A stretch of 64,000 bases of DNA, from NCBI GenBank assembly GCA_036245525.1, contig BTPG01000004.1:54285297-54349296 (forward strand), written 5' to 3'. Source of the DNA: Semisulcospira habei (Eukaryota > Mollusca > Gastropoda > Semisulcospiridae). Position numbers and translations under genes: made by a program. Each line of letters begins with the position of its first letter. The first letter of the stretch is position 1. Of this stretch, positions 45,634 through 56,205 are shown one piece after another. Below the pieces are notes generated by a model that had not been told where the DNA came from, did not search any database, and worked only from the letters and a program-made list of their open reading frames with translations.

Positions 45634-48600
45634 TGTAGAGTGTTCATGGAGAAGTAGTACCTTTGACTTTTCAGCCAGCAGCGCCTCTTGGGGCAGGCGG
45701 GAGCACTGGTCTTCACATGGCACTCAACTCTCACAGCTGGCTCCAGGTCCTTTACCTAGCCACACCCCGGTAACCGCTTCTGCTGGCGGGCGAAACGTTG
45801 TGAGGGGCTGACGCGTCTTTCAGTCAGTTGAAATACTTGGAGAGGAGACGGGCGCCGCCAAGTTCGCCTAAGCCCATTGAAAGGACTGATGGACAAGCAA
45901 CAGAATAAGAATAACATGCCGGATCGGTCGGGGCCCGGATCACCAACGACCGCGCACCCCATTGGAGGTCTCCAGGGTGGGGGCGACAAGTGTGTTACTG
46001 GAACCAAACCCACCATCAAGCTGCCCACGCAAGGAATAACTATCGGAACTTGGAACGTTCGCACACTCTACCAGTGCGGCAAAGTGAAGGAACTCACCCA
46101 CGAGTTGAAGCGCTATCGCTGGGACATTGTAGGACTTGCAGAAGTTCGATGGACAGGCTTCGGAGAAACAACAACAGATGAAGGCCATAAAATCTGGTTC
46201 AGCGGAAAAGAAACCAAGCACGAACATGGCGTAGCTTTTATCGTAAGGAAAGAGGTGGTTGGAACTGTCATCAGCTGCACCCCCGTGTCAAGCAGACTAA
46301 TCTCCATCCGCATCTCCGCCCGACCGCACAACATCACTATCATACAAGTATACGCTCCAACAGCAGACCATGATGATGAAGAATTAGAAGAATTTTACGA
46401 ACAACTGGACAACATCATCAAGAAAACACCTAAGAAAGACATTTTGACTGTCCTCGGTGACTGGAATGCAAAGATCGGCCCTGACGCCTACCAACAATGG
46501 GCAGGAACAGCTGGCAAGTTTGGCCTTGGAGAAACAAATGACAGAGGCCTGCGACTTTTAGAGTTCGCAGAGAGTCACCGTCTCACCGTTGCTAATACCC
46601 TCCATCCACACAAGAAGTCAAGAACAGTGACATGGCAATCGCCAGGAGGCCTGGTCCATAACCAGATTGACTTCATCTTGCTGCCTCGACGATTCAAATC
46701 CAGCGTTAATAAAGCACAAACGAGGTCCTTTCCTGGCGCTGATATTGGCAGCGACCACAACCTCGTCCTTACTAGCCTCAAGTTGAAGCTGGCATTGAAA
46801 CGAGATAGCAAGAACCCTCGCATCAGATTCGACCTCCAGAAGCTAAAAGACCCGGAAGTAGAAGAGCTCTTCCAAGCCCAGGTGGGAGGCAGATTTGCAG
46901 CCTTGGCTACTTTGGACTGCGACGTAGACACCCTTGCTGGAAATATAAAAGAGGTGTTACTTTCTACAGCCGAAGAAGTGCTGGGGAAGCAGAGGAAGCG
47001 CAAACAGCCCTGGGTCACCGATGACATCCTCGATCTCTGTGATGAGAGGAGAGCCTGGAAGAAAAAGAGAGGCCAAGACCTCACATCAGCAAACAAGTAC
47101 AGACTTGTCAACAAGAAGATCAGGAAGAGGATGAAAGAAGCCAAAGAAGATTGGATTGAAGACCAGTGTTGTAGCGTGGAAGAGGGCATGGCAAATGGCA
47201 ACAGCAAGAAGGCTTATGAAACGCTAAGGACCCTCACCAAGACTCAACAGCGAACAGCCACAGTCATCGAAGACAGCAGCGGCCAACTCCTTACGGAAAA
47301 CACTGCTGTACTAAACAGATGGACTGAGTACTGCCGAGACTTGTATAACTACAAGGCTGAGCCAGACACCAGCATCCTCCAAAACAACCAGGCTGGGGCC
47401 AGGAAGGCTGAAGACCTGCCAGTGTTAGCTGAAGAGGTGGAAGCAGCCGTACGCGGCCTGAAGGGAGGAAAGTCTCCAGGTGTAGACAACGTACCTGCTG
47501 AACTGTTGAAACATGGAGGAGAAGTAACAACGAAGGTCCTCACTACACTCTGTCAAAAGATCTGGGAGCAAAAGAAATGGCCAGTAGAATGGACACAGTC
47601 TCTAGTGATCCCGCTCCCCAAGAAAGGAAACCTGAAACAGTGCCAGAACTACAGAACTATCAGTCTGATAAGTCACCCTAGCAAAGTAATGCTTAGAATC
47701 ATTCTCAACCGCCTCAAAACTTTCGCCGAGGAACTGCTGGCAGAAGAACAGGCTGGCTTCAGAGTTGGAAGAAGCACTGTAGAGCAGATTTTCAACTGCC
47801 GCGTCCTGATCGAGAAACATCTGCAGCATCAGCGCGAACTCTACCACAACTTCATTGATTTCAGGAAAGCATTTGATCGCGTCTGGCACGACGGACTCTG
47901 GCAAGTCATGAGATCGTTCAACATAGAGGAGGGACTGATCCAAATGATAGAAGCGCTTTACAAGAACGCCTGCAGCGCGGTTCTACTTAACAATCAGTCA
48001 GGCGAGTTCTTCAGGACGACGATCGGTGTCCGTCAAGGATGCCTGCTCTCTCCTGTCCTTTTCAACATATTCCTGGAGAAGATCATGCAGGAAACCCTCC
48101 ACGACCACCATACTTCAATCTCTATTGGTGGCAGATCCCTGTGCAATCTTCGATTCGCAGACGACATTGACCTCATGGCAGGCAGCAATAGTGAGCTCCA
48201 AAACCTGACAGACAAACTTTCAAGTAGCGCAGGGTCTTATGGCATGGAGATCAGTACGGATAAAAGCAAAGTGATGATCAACACCACAAGCGACAGCAGC
48301 AGCAACATTCACATGAATGGCCAAAAGCTAGAAGAGGTCAATAGCTTCAAGTACTTGGGAGCCACCCTGTCCAAAGACGGTAGTTGCATAGCAGAGATCC
48401 GTATCAGGATAGGTACAGCAACATCCGCAATGGCCAGGCTGGACAGGATATGGCGAAGTAACTCCATCAGCTTCACCATCAAGTACAGGCTTTACAAGTC
48501 CCTCATAGTGTCTATTCTACTCTACGGCTGTGAGACTTGGACACTGCTTGCAGACTCAGAAAAGAAAATCCAGGCCTTTGAGAACAAGTGCCTGAGGAAG

Positions 48601-48968
48601 TTGCTCCGCATCTCGTACCGCGAGCACAAGACCAACGAATATGTACGGAGCATCGTCACTTCCCTGGTGGGCCCACATGAACCCCTTCTGGCAACCGTGA
48701 AACGGCGCAAGCTTGCTTGGTTTGGCCACGTGACCCGACACAACACCTCGTCCAAGACTATCCTCCAAGGCACTCTCGAAGGAAGTCGTCGGCGAGGTCG
48801 TCAGAGAAAGAGTTGGGTCGCAAACATAAAAGAATGGACCGAACTCGAGATGTCAGACTTGCTTGCCACCGCCCAAAATAGAACTCAGTGGAGAGCACTG
48901 TCTGTTGCTGCTGCCTTTCAGTCCCCCCAACGCCCAGTTCGGGCAAGGGACTGATGATGATGATGATG
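45634..48968 (+). mobile_element. Full-length RTE-like non-LTR retrotransposon
   Basis: It is inserted in the left arm of the giant inverted repeat. The right arm keeps the empty site (CATTAAAACAGGATGTCACA in the left-arm sense). The element is flanked by AACAGG(G) at 45626-45633 and 48969-48975, a short target-site duplication. The 3' end is (GAT)n, the short-tandem tail usual for RTE elements, with no poly(A). The 5' UTR is about 240 bp. Length 3.3 kb agrees with RTE-type elements. Confidence 0.88.
45877..48954 (+). CDS. RTE-like LINE polyprotein: AP endonuclease + reverse transcriptase, intact
   Basis: A 1025-residue ORF without stops or frameshifts. The N-terminal ~300 residues are an apurinic-type endonuclease: TWNVRTL (about 58), AEVRWTG, QVYAPT, GDWNAKIG and SDHN (about 292). 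The RT follows with PKKGNLKQCQNYRTISL (about 580), FRKAFDRVWH, GVRQGCLLSP and the catalytic FADDID (about 759-764). The C-terminus has CETWTLL and RRRGRQRKSW. In target-primed reverse transcription the endonuclease nicks DNA and the RT copies the RNA there. All catalytic motifs are present, so it may be recently active. Related host gene names such as 'craniofacial development protein 2-like' are misannotations of this endonuclease type. The start is the first Met in frame. Confidence 0.92.
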   Translation: MKGLMDKQQNKNNMPDRSGPGSPTTAHPIGGLQGGGDKCVTGTKPTIKLPTQGITIGTWNVRTLYQCGKVKELTHELKRYRWDIVGLAEVRWTGFGETTTDEGHKIWFSGKETKHEHGVAFIVRKEVVGTVISCTPVSSRLISIRISARPHNITIIQVYAPTADHDDEELEEFYEQLDNIIKKTPKKDILTVLGDWNAKIGPDAYQQWAGTAGKFGLGETNDRGLRLLEFAESHRLTVANTLHPHKKSRTVTWQSPGGLVHNQIDFILLPRRFKSSVNKAQTRSFPGADIGSDHNLVLTSLKLKLALKRDSKNPRIRFDLQKLKDPEVEELFQAQVGGRFAALATLDCDVDTLAGNIKEVLLSTAEEVLGKQRKRKQPWVTDDILDLCDERRAWKKKRGQDLTSANKYRLVNKKIRKRMKEAKEDWIEDQCCSVEEGMANGNSKKAYETLRTLTKTQQRTATVIEDSSGQLLTENTAVLNRWTEYCRDLYNYKAEPDTSILQNNQAGARKAEDLPVLAEEVEAAVRGLKGGKSPGVDNVPAELLKHGGEVTTKVLTTLCQKIWEQKKWPVEWTQSLVIPLPKKGNLKQCQNYRTISLISHPSKVMLRIILNRLKTFAEELLAEEQAGFRVGRSTVEQIFNCRVLIEKHLQHQRELYHNFIDFRKAFDRVWHDGLWQVMRSFNIEEGLIQMIEALYKNACSAVLLNNQSGEFFRTTIGVRQGCLLSPVLFNIFLEKIMQETLHDHHTSISIGGRSLCNLRFADDIDLMAGSNSELQNLTDKLSSSAGSYGMEISTDKSKVMINTTSDSSSNIHMNGQKLEEVNSFKYLGATLSKDGSCIAEIRIRIGTATSAMARLDRIWRSNSISFTIKYRLYKSLIVSILLYGCETWTLLADSEKKIQAFENKCLRKLLRISYREHKTNEYVRSIVTSLVGPHEPLLATVKRRKLAWFGHVTRHNTSSKTILQGTLEGSRRRGRQRKSWVANIKEWTELEMSDLLATAQNRTQWRALSVAAAFQSPQRPVRARD

Positions 48969-49659
48969 AACAGGGATGTCACAATTATTATAAACTTGAC
49001 TAGGTGATGCTGTGATTATTGTGCGTGCCACAGTGGTTGATTTTGTATCCCTACCCCGAAGTTGTAAAAATACACAAAATTAATTAGACAAAAATTACTA
49101 AAGTTATTCCATTTCATTTTTACCTCCCCTTACCTATTAAGTTTCAATAATGGGAGCATAACGTGCAAGAAAATAAGGAAAGTCGGCATCCTTTTCGGTA
49201 CGTTTGTGGTCAATGATAGCTTTTTCCCATTAAGATTGCCGAATTGGGAAACGTATGTTGATTCCGATGCCCTCAGAAATTGTGTATACAACTGATAGGT
49301 CTCTTTTAGGTTTTATTGGTTAGGATAGAGTACCACAGTTACTCCCAACATAATTTTATGATGCTGTGATGCATTTAGGGGCCACAGTGGCTCAATCTGC
49401 TACCAACATTTTACCAGTACACAAAGGAACGCAAAATGATCACAGCAATTGTTTACGTCATACTCCTCTGTTTAAATATTTTTGTTGCCAATTTTCTTAG
49501 CAAAGTATGCATATTGGGCATACAAATGTGTGATCATTCAATTAATTTCAATGTGACCCATCAATTTAATTGTAACTATTTTTAACTGGCTGGTCTTTTA
49601 GGTGATATTTTACCTAGCGTAAGGCGGGTATAGTAAGGTCTCCCCTTTTCTTTTCATTT

Positions 49660-51560
49660 ATTTTCGCCTAGAAAGGGTGTAAATATGAATTTGCGTAATA
49701 AAGTTTCATGGTACCTAACAGCCAAAACAATATTATCAAAATACTTAGTTTCCACATGTCCACCGTGAGATCACCACTTCCACCCCCATTTTTTTGCCTT
49801 CTTCTTCTGCAACGTTCAATTCCTTGATGGCCGTCTTTAAATCTTATATTATTCTGGCTGCCAATAAGTGAGCTGTCAAGAGTTCGGCAGCAGGTTTGTA
49901 GAGTTTGGTGTACAGGAGCGTGTCTTCTGGTCAGATATGCCAGCGGACCGCTTCTCTGTATGGACAGGTCTGGAGAATGTGCTAAGAAGACTGATTTTCC
50001 ACGCCACATTCGCAGAAGGCTGTTTCCGCATGACCTAGTCTCACGAGGTGAGTTCAGAGTGATCAGTGCATAGATGGAAGATGGTTGCCTGGCTCTCCCT
50101 GTTCAGCTTGTTGATGCCGTTTGCCCACGGGCTGCAGCCGCCATTCTGTTGTTGCCAATCACTTTGTTGCTGTAGTGTCTTGGTTTCTTTACAGGAGGTT
50201 GTGATCTTCAGGTAGTCTGGCGCCTGCTTTGGTCAGGCTGTCAGCCTCTCCATTCTCAGCTACTCCAGAATGCACTGGAATCCTCTGCAGCACTATTTTG
50301 TGGACAGGGCATCCAGTCTATCTTGAAACTTCCTAGTAAGGAGATCAGTGGATCAAGCTGCTGCCCTACCCTAGCTAGTGCTCTGCTGCTGTGTTGAGCA
50401 CCTGCAGATCTGTACGATAGTTGGAGCTGCTGCCGCCAGCTGGTAATGAGAGGGAGGTAGTAGTGCGGTCTGCACAACAGATGTACACGCCACTTCCTTC
50501 GTTCCGCACGGCGTCTTGTGCGGACCCACCTGTGTAGATGTGAGCACAGCTGCTGTGAGAGTAGCGCTTTCGCATAATCTCCAGCGAGATGACTTTGTGC
50601 AGTGCCGCGGCCTTTGGCAAAGAGTCCTGGAACATCCTTTATGTTGTCTAGAAGGCTCTTTCGAGATGTCCAGGTATCTGAAGGGGGCTCTTCACACATC
50701 TTTAAGCTTGGTTCCAGGACGTCAGTTTTAGCCCTTTGCAGGACCTTCAGTTGGCGGTTCAGACTTGGGCGTTTCTGGCGGTTCTAGGTCTGCTCCTGTA
50801 GTCTCCAGTGCTGTCGGTGTTTAGTAAGTCTCTTCATCGTGTGTGCTGTTCTGCGTTCCAGTGGCTCCAATGTCCTACATTTTCTAAATTGGGGTGCTCC
50901 AGATGTCTCTCAGAATGTCACTGCATTATGAAAATGACCCATGTTCTGCATCTTGTCAAGAATGTTTTTTTTTTTTTTGTTTTTTGTTTTGCATGCAGTT
51001 TCATGTTGTCGATGTTATCTTGGTACCGCACTACTGGTCTGACCGAGCTGGTGTTTGTTTGAGCCAGGATGCTGTAATTTGCGCCAATGTGGTCCCCACT
51101 AGTTTCCTTAATCAGAGACTTTTTTCGCAGCTCTAGCTTCCATGGCGTCGATGTGAGGCCTCCACGTGAATCCAGTAATTTATTTGTTGGCAGTAAAGTT
51201 GGCATGTCTGTCTTTGATACTGGAAGGTCTCCAGTTTAAAGGTGACCTCTTCCATCTGTGTGAATGAGATGGTCTAGCTTAGTTTGAGTGACCATCTTTC
51301 AGTCAAGCTGCTGACTCTATTGGCAGCATCCTGGATTCTGCAGAGTGCTATTTCTTTATGTTCTGCTGCGCTCAACACTGCAAAGTCATCCGCATGGAGG
51401 ATGTTCGAGACAAACCTTGGTACTGCTGTACTGATGTCATTAATGCAGACCTTGAACAGCATCCGACACAACATCTCCCTGAGGTACACCTTCTCCGAGT
51501 TTGACAAGACTGCTGAATGTTCAGACGGTAGAAGCTTCAGCGGCAACCCCTGTTTACAGA
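49660..51560 (-). pseudogene. Decayed LINE (RT plus RNase H) inside the inverted repeat
   Basis: On the minus strand, 51546-51274 encodes an RT palm piece with NDISTAVPRF and LHADDFAVLSA. Further on, 50635-50375 encodes an RNase H start (IYTGGSAQDAV...GSGVYI). Near 50130-49930 the LNRE-type zinc and RNase H tail appears with stops. Several frameshifts separate the blocks. It resembles the fragment at 34955-35430 (same FRLRTGHNRLN region). It is non-functional and probably inserted before or during formation of the palindrome centre. Confidence 0.75.
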
Positions 51561-53130
51561 CGTTTCCCCCCTTTTTTTTAAGCCTTTACCTAAAAAGAAT
51601 TACAATTAAATTGATGGGTCACATTAAAATTAATGAAATGGTCACACATTTTTATGCTCAATATGCATACTTTGTTATGAAAACTGGCAACAAAATATTT
51701 ACACATAGGAGTATGAGGTAAGCAATTGTTATGATCATTTTGCGTTCCTTTGCGTACTGGTAAAATTGGGGTAAGGCAGCAGATTGATCCACTGTGGCCC
51801 CTACATGCTTCACAGCCTCATAAAATCAGGTTGGGAGTAACTGTTGTGCTCTATCCTAACCAATAAAACCTAAAAGAGACCTATCAGTTGTATACACAAT
51901 TTCTGAGGGCATCGGAAACAATGTACGTTTCCCAATTCGGCAATTTTAAATGGGAAAAAGCTATCATTCACCACGAACGTACCGTAAAGGATACCGACTT
52001 TCCTTATTTTCTTGCACTTTATGCTCCCATTATTGAAACTTAATAGGGAAAGGGAGGTCAAATGAAATGGAATAACTTTAGTAATTTTTGTCTAATTTAT
52101 TTTGTGTATTTTTACAACTTCGGGGTAGGGATACAAAATCAATCACTGTGGCACTCACAATAATCACAGCATCACCTAGTCAAGTTTATAATAATTGTGA
52201 CATCCTGTTTTAATGATGTAAACTTGAAAATTGACTGCCAGAGCTATAGAAAATGTCTGAAAGCATCCGACACATTATTTTTTGTCTTTTTTTTTTTTGC
52301 GATTTCACGGAAATAGCCGTTTACTGGGTGCACAAATACCTTCACTGAGAGCCAGAGATTCAATGTTTTCGTTCTGTTTTTTTGCAGAGGACGCAGAAGG
52401 TGTGCCGTAATATCTGATTTGGCTTCTTAAAAGCATTCTTATTTATTTAGAGGAAAATGTTTCTCAACCTCATTTTAGCATCCGCAAAGAGCGTGAATGG
52501 GGGTACCCTTGCGCCATCGGCTATATCTCTGGTGTGTTCCTAAGGATTTTAGGGGAACACGGCTTAAACATCTCAGGACATACTAAGGTACACTTTGAAA
52601 TCCATTTTATTGAGTACTGGGGGTGAGAGGGGGGGGGGGGTTGCACGGTAGACCGGGCTAGCTTTTGGACTAAGCGACTGTGGTGGTACTATTGTCAGTG
52701 TATATTCAGAGCCGAAGATCACTCCGGGATGGAGTGGAAAACTCGTGACAATCCAACAACACTTTCAGCAAGGTATCCTTATTGATAATATACAACGGCA
52801 GAATCAGTTTTAAAAATATAAAAAGTTAATAATTTTAAAAAAAAAACTCTCAACTGCCAGTTCACGCGGATAGTCATTCTGCAATCTTTTGTAGCTCTTT
52901 GCGTATGGATGTCGCCTTCAGCCGCCGCGAGATTACTTCCCCTAGAACACTATCGGCGGCGAGATCCGCCAGCCAAGGTTTGCTTGCAGTGTGTGATTGG
53001 CTAAACGCTAAATGCGTTGTTACAAGCCATTACTTGGCTTGTGCACCGGATCCAGAAAAACAAAAAACTCCTCACAGAATTACTTCGCGGCGGAATATAT
53101 AATACAGAAAGTTATTAGGCAAAATAATAG

Positions 53131-53344
53131 TTAACTCATTCAGCCCCGACGGACTACAGCAAAAGACAGTTCGAGAATGATAATTCAAGGGTAGTGCCAG
53201 ATTAGCTTGGCGCCTTCAGGCGCCAAGCTAATCTAGCACTACCCTTAAATTATCATGGTCGATCCATCTCCGGCAACTGGTGCATAGCCGTTAGATGACG
53301 CCTTCAATATTTGGGAACTACGGCCTTGGGGTTGGATGAGATAA
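53131..53344. mobile_element. Family B TTAA-bounded hairpin element
   Basis: TTAACTCATTCAGCCCCGAC at the left; the right end is decayed (GGTTGGATGAGATAA). The core is GGTAGTGCCAGATTAGCTTG mirrored around GGCGCCTTCAGGCGCC. Confidence 0.88.
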
Positions 53345-53399
53345 TGCAACGCCAACGAGCCCCAGCTTCATCAGAAACATGGATTCACAGTAGTGTCAG

Positions 53400-53463
53400 A
53401 AGAGGCAGAGATCCTCATGAGCCCACGCAGCTGCGGGTGCTCATGAGGATCTATGCCTCTTGC
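53400..53463. repeat. Family A hairpin core just upstream of TSSK4-like exon 1
   Basis: AAGAGGCAGAGATCCTCATG pairs with CATGAGGATCTATGCCTCTT around AGCCCACGCAGCTGCGGGTGCT. It lies within an open frame that continues into the kinase exon, but the hairpin itself is not kinase sequence. Confidence 0.82.
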
Positions 53464-53484
53464 AAGCTTGGTCGCGTTCAATTT

Positions 53485-53768
53485 ATGTCGATAGTCATAG
53501 GGTCCATGCGTCTGTATGCCCACTCTGGATGTCCCCAGGAAGAGTTGCTGGCCCTCCGAGGCGAGGTGGAACCTGCAAACTCGCGCCGCCAGTCGCTGTC
53601 TCGTGCAGACGGTGGTTCGGTGACCTACCGGCCCACGTATCGTGCCGTGCTGGCCAAACACAACTACCTCGTGCGCAAGACTCTGGGTAACGGCAGCTAC
53701 TCCAAGGTCAAACTCGCCATCGCGCTTGCCAGGAACAAGGAGCCGGTCGCCATTAAAATTGTCGACAG
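53485..53768 (+). CDS. TSSK4-like kinase, first recognised coding exon (N-lobe)
   Basis: It ends GTCGACAG before the donor GTACTG. It encodes the Gly loop LGNGSYSKVK (about 68-77) and VAIK with the ATP-anchoring Lys91. The 5' end is uncertain. Met codons at 53485 and 53506 are in frame after the hairpin repeat. A possible acceptor (GTCCCCAG, ending 53538) would make this an internal exon starting EELLALRG. The residues before about 50 match nothing I know. Confidence 0.75.
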
Positions 53769-53810
53769 GTACTGGACTGCCTTCTTTCCAGTTTTATAGG
53801 ATGGTGTCTC

Positions 53811-53919
53811 CCCAGTAGCTAACGTCTTCGGGCCGACGACAGGCCGCAGTGGGCCCGCGCACAGCTGTGCGCGGGCCCACTGTGGCCTGTTGTCGGCCCG
53901 AGGACCTTTGCTTAGTGGG
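53811..53919. mobile_element. Family D-variant palindrome 42 bp from exon 1 donor
   Basis: CCCAGTAGCTAACGTCTTCG at the left and CGAGGACCTTTGCTTAGTGGG at the right. The centre CCCGCGCACAGCTGTGCGCGGG is perfect and flanked by CAGTGGG / CCCACTG. Confidence 0.85.
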
Positions 53920-54097
53920 ATGTGACTGTGGTCAAATTCATTTTACATATATAATACCAGTACACATTTATTCAAGTCCCTAAAAGCGAATTTTTGACAA
54001 AATTAAAGAAAGCTTACTTTTCTTGTTTTGCGGTAGAGTCTAGGCGCCAGTGATAAAAAGTAAAGAAACGCAAACGTCTTCCTGTACTGGGAAATTA

Positions 54098-54099
<2 letters not shown>

Positions 54100-54151
<52 letters not shown>

Positions 54152-54162
54152 TGCGTGCGTGT
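54100..54162. repeat. (GT)n / (GTGC)n microsatellite
   Basis: GT dinucleotides pass into GTGC tetranucleotides. Confidence 0.95.
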
Positions 54163-55450
54163 GAATAAAACACGGTAATTTATCTCCCATTCTGAGTGAA
54201 ATAGCACGTGCACTGAAGAGGGGCAACATGACGTCATTGTGGACTTAGCGTCATGACACTGTTATTTTCACGACGCCTCATATATCACAGGCCCACTGTG
54301 TGCAAGGCACCGTTCGAACAACGATGTCAAGGCGTAATGATGAGAAGCTTATGTTGTAGAGGGGGTGGTGTATGGGGTCTTTCTCACGCACTCACACCCT
54401 GGGGTTCGCTTCCGTGAGGGTCGAGAAGAGGCTTACTTTAAGAACATCTTTTTATTCACGGCATTAAATCAAGGCTGTAAGCCAAGGTCCTTAAATCACT
54501 GCCCTTAATTCAATGCCTTTAAGTCAATGCCTTTAAGTCAATGCCTTTAAGTCAATGATGCCACCCTGCAACAAACATTGCAGGTCATAAGTATATATCA
54601 TATACAATATAGCGTGAACGTACGTTCTAGCTATTACTATTATCAAACTACCATAAATATACATACGCCGCTATAGCTTGAACATACATTCTAGCTATTG
54701 TCAAGCAACCGAAATTACAAAAGAATGTACAGTACAAATCGGCTCTAAACAACGAATTATAAAAACAGACAGTCAAGTAAAAATAACATAAAATGCAATA
54801 ACAACATTTTTCAGTTAATGCAATATTCTATTACCTTAACAAATAACCAAACATCTAGCTATTCAACATACCTTAGCAAAGTGTCAAAGGTGGTACAATG
54901 AAGGTAGACTGAATTTCATATTATGACCAGATGTATTCAAGTAACAAAACTGCTGTGTCTGACTGCCCCAAAATGTCACAGCAGCTATAGGTGAATACAG
55001 TTCAGTCAAAGCTCATGCACCTGACTGAAAAACTCATGACAAAACATGTCGCCCAAGATGCACTGGATTCTTGGAGCACTTATAGTTATAGCTACATGCT
55101 GTCCAAACACAGAGTGAGGCAGCAATATTTATACATTTAGGCTAGAGCTAGGCACAATATAACTCTATGCTTCCACTGACTAAACTGTTCTAACTTACAG
55201 TTAAACCTGTCTGGTATGCAGTGCAGTCTATCCATACCACCTTATAAAACAAGACAACGGAATGAAGTAGATCAAGTTAAAAGAGAAAAAAAGATCTAAG
55301 AAGACAATACTAACTAGGAATTAACAACCTATTTGGCTTTATCCATTAATTAACATTTATTTACCTTACAAATCATAATCAGTGGAAAATATAAACTAAA
55401 CACTTCCATTCCTCTATTTAACCGCATGATCAAAGATCACTCTACCACAC
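54163..55450. other. TSSK4-like intron 1, mostly unique
   Basis: Only a short direct repeat of CCTTTAAGTCAATG (four units, about 54515-54560) is noticeable. The rest is AT-rich with no hairpin families. Confidence 0.5.
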
Positions 55451-55730
55451 TTATTCGCGATTCTCTGGAATATTCATGTGGTGAAGGTCTCGAGGAACCT
55501 GTTAAGAGGCTTCTGGAGACCTGTACGTCCTGTTTGGGTCGCCGTGACCTACCGCACTCTATCCACGTCGTTCTTTGCAATTTATTTTCTTGAATTGTTC
55601 AAATGTGCTTGGATATAAGGCCTGCAGCGACGTGAAACGCAAAATAACGTCACACCATCGTGTGAAAGTCTCAAATCGGGGCTTCTTGATACCTCCACCT
55701 CATGAATGTTCCAGAGAATCGCGAATACGT
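55451..55730. repeat. Inverted repeat ending 39 bp before exon 2
   Basis: TTCGCGATTCTCTGGAATAT plus GTGGTGAAGGT at about 55456-55490 is inverted at 55687-55727 (CCAGAGAATCGCGAA). Arms are about 40 bp with a 195-bp spacer. Possibly a MITE. Confidence 0.7.
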
Positions 55731-55768
55731 ACCTCATTCCTGATATCCTGTTTCTCCATGTCGTCAAG

Positions 55769-55988
55769 GAATCGCGCGCCGTCGGATTTCCAGACGAAGT
55801 TCTTGCCGCGCGAGCTGGACGTGTGGCCGAGGCTGCGTCACCCCAACATCGTGCGCGTGCTGGAGACCTTTGATGACGGGCGCCGCGTGTACATGATCCT
55901 CGACTACCAGGAAAACGGCGACGTGCTGAGGTACATCCAGAAGGTCGGCGCACTGAACGAGCCGCTCGCTCAGGCATGGACGTGGCAG
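55769..55988 (+). CDS. TSSK4-like kinase, exon 2
   Basis: The acceptor TCGTCAAG precedes the exon and the donor GTGAGC follows CGTGGCAG. It encodes residues 95-168: NRAPSDFQTKFLPRELDV (helix C with Glu110), the hinge region MILDYQENGDV and helix E up to WTWQ. Phase 2 in and phase 0 out, consistent with both neighbours. High GC, rich in CGC and GTG codons. Confidence 0.9.
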
Positions 55989-56059
55989 GTGAGCCACCAT
56001 GACAAGAAATGTAACGCTATCCTGACCACTGGTCACAGACTGTCTTTCTGAAATATTTG

Positions 56060-56152
56060 TTAACCTATCGACTGTCGGTAGCGGTTTTTGTCGAGGTGAT
56101 TCCTGCAGGAATCACCTCGACAAAAAAACGCTACCGACAGGCAAAGGTTTAA
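56060..56152. mobile_element. Family C TTAA-bounded hairpin element
   Basis: TTAACCTATCGACTGTCGGT at the left and ACCGACAGGCAAAGGTTTAA at the right. The core GTCGAGGTGATTCCTGCAGGAATCACCTCGAC is perfect. Confidence 0.92.
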
Positions 56153-56205
56153 CTCAACACCAAAGAGCCTCATCTGTTCAGGAAACATGGGCACACAGTG
56201 GGGTG

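Larger units (their letters stand above)
45163..52651. mobile_element. Giant inverted-repeat element with ~1.07-kb arms
   Basis: Left arm 45163-45633 plus 48969-49585, and right arm about 51590-52651, are reverse complements over their whole length at roughly 90% or better by eye. Outer ends are CTACCGTGCA (45163) and TGCACGGTAG (ending 52651). Shared landmarks include GTACCTTAGTATGTCCTGAG, GGGTACCCCCATTCAC and CACTGGCAGTC / GACTGCCAGAG. The left arm is split by a full-length RTE-like LINE. The 2-kb centre contains a decayed LINE on the minus strand. No transposase is seen. It may be a non-autonomous fold-back transposon, or two inverted copies of a 1-kb repeat. Confidence 0.8.

Noticed and set aside
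45877..48954. Host gene 'craniofacial development protein 2-like'
   Set aside because: The endonuclease is fused to a reverse transcriptase, flanked by a target duplication and ends in (GAT)n. It is a retrotransposon.
49660..51560. Transposase gene in the centre of the giant inverted repeat
   Set aside because: The recognisable pieces are reverse transcriptase and RNase H from a decayed LINE.
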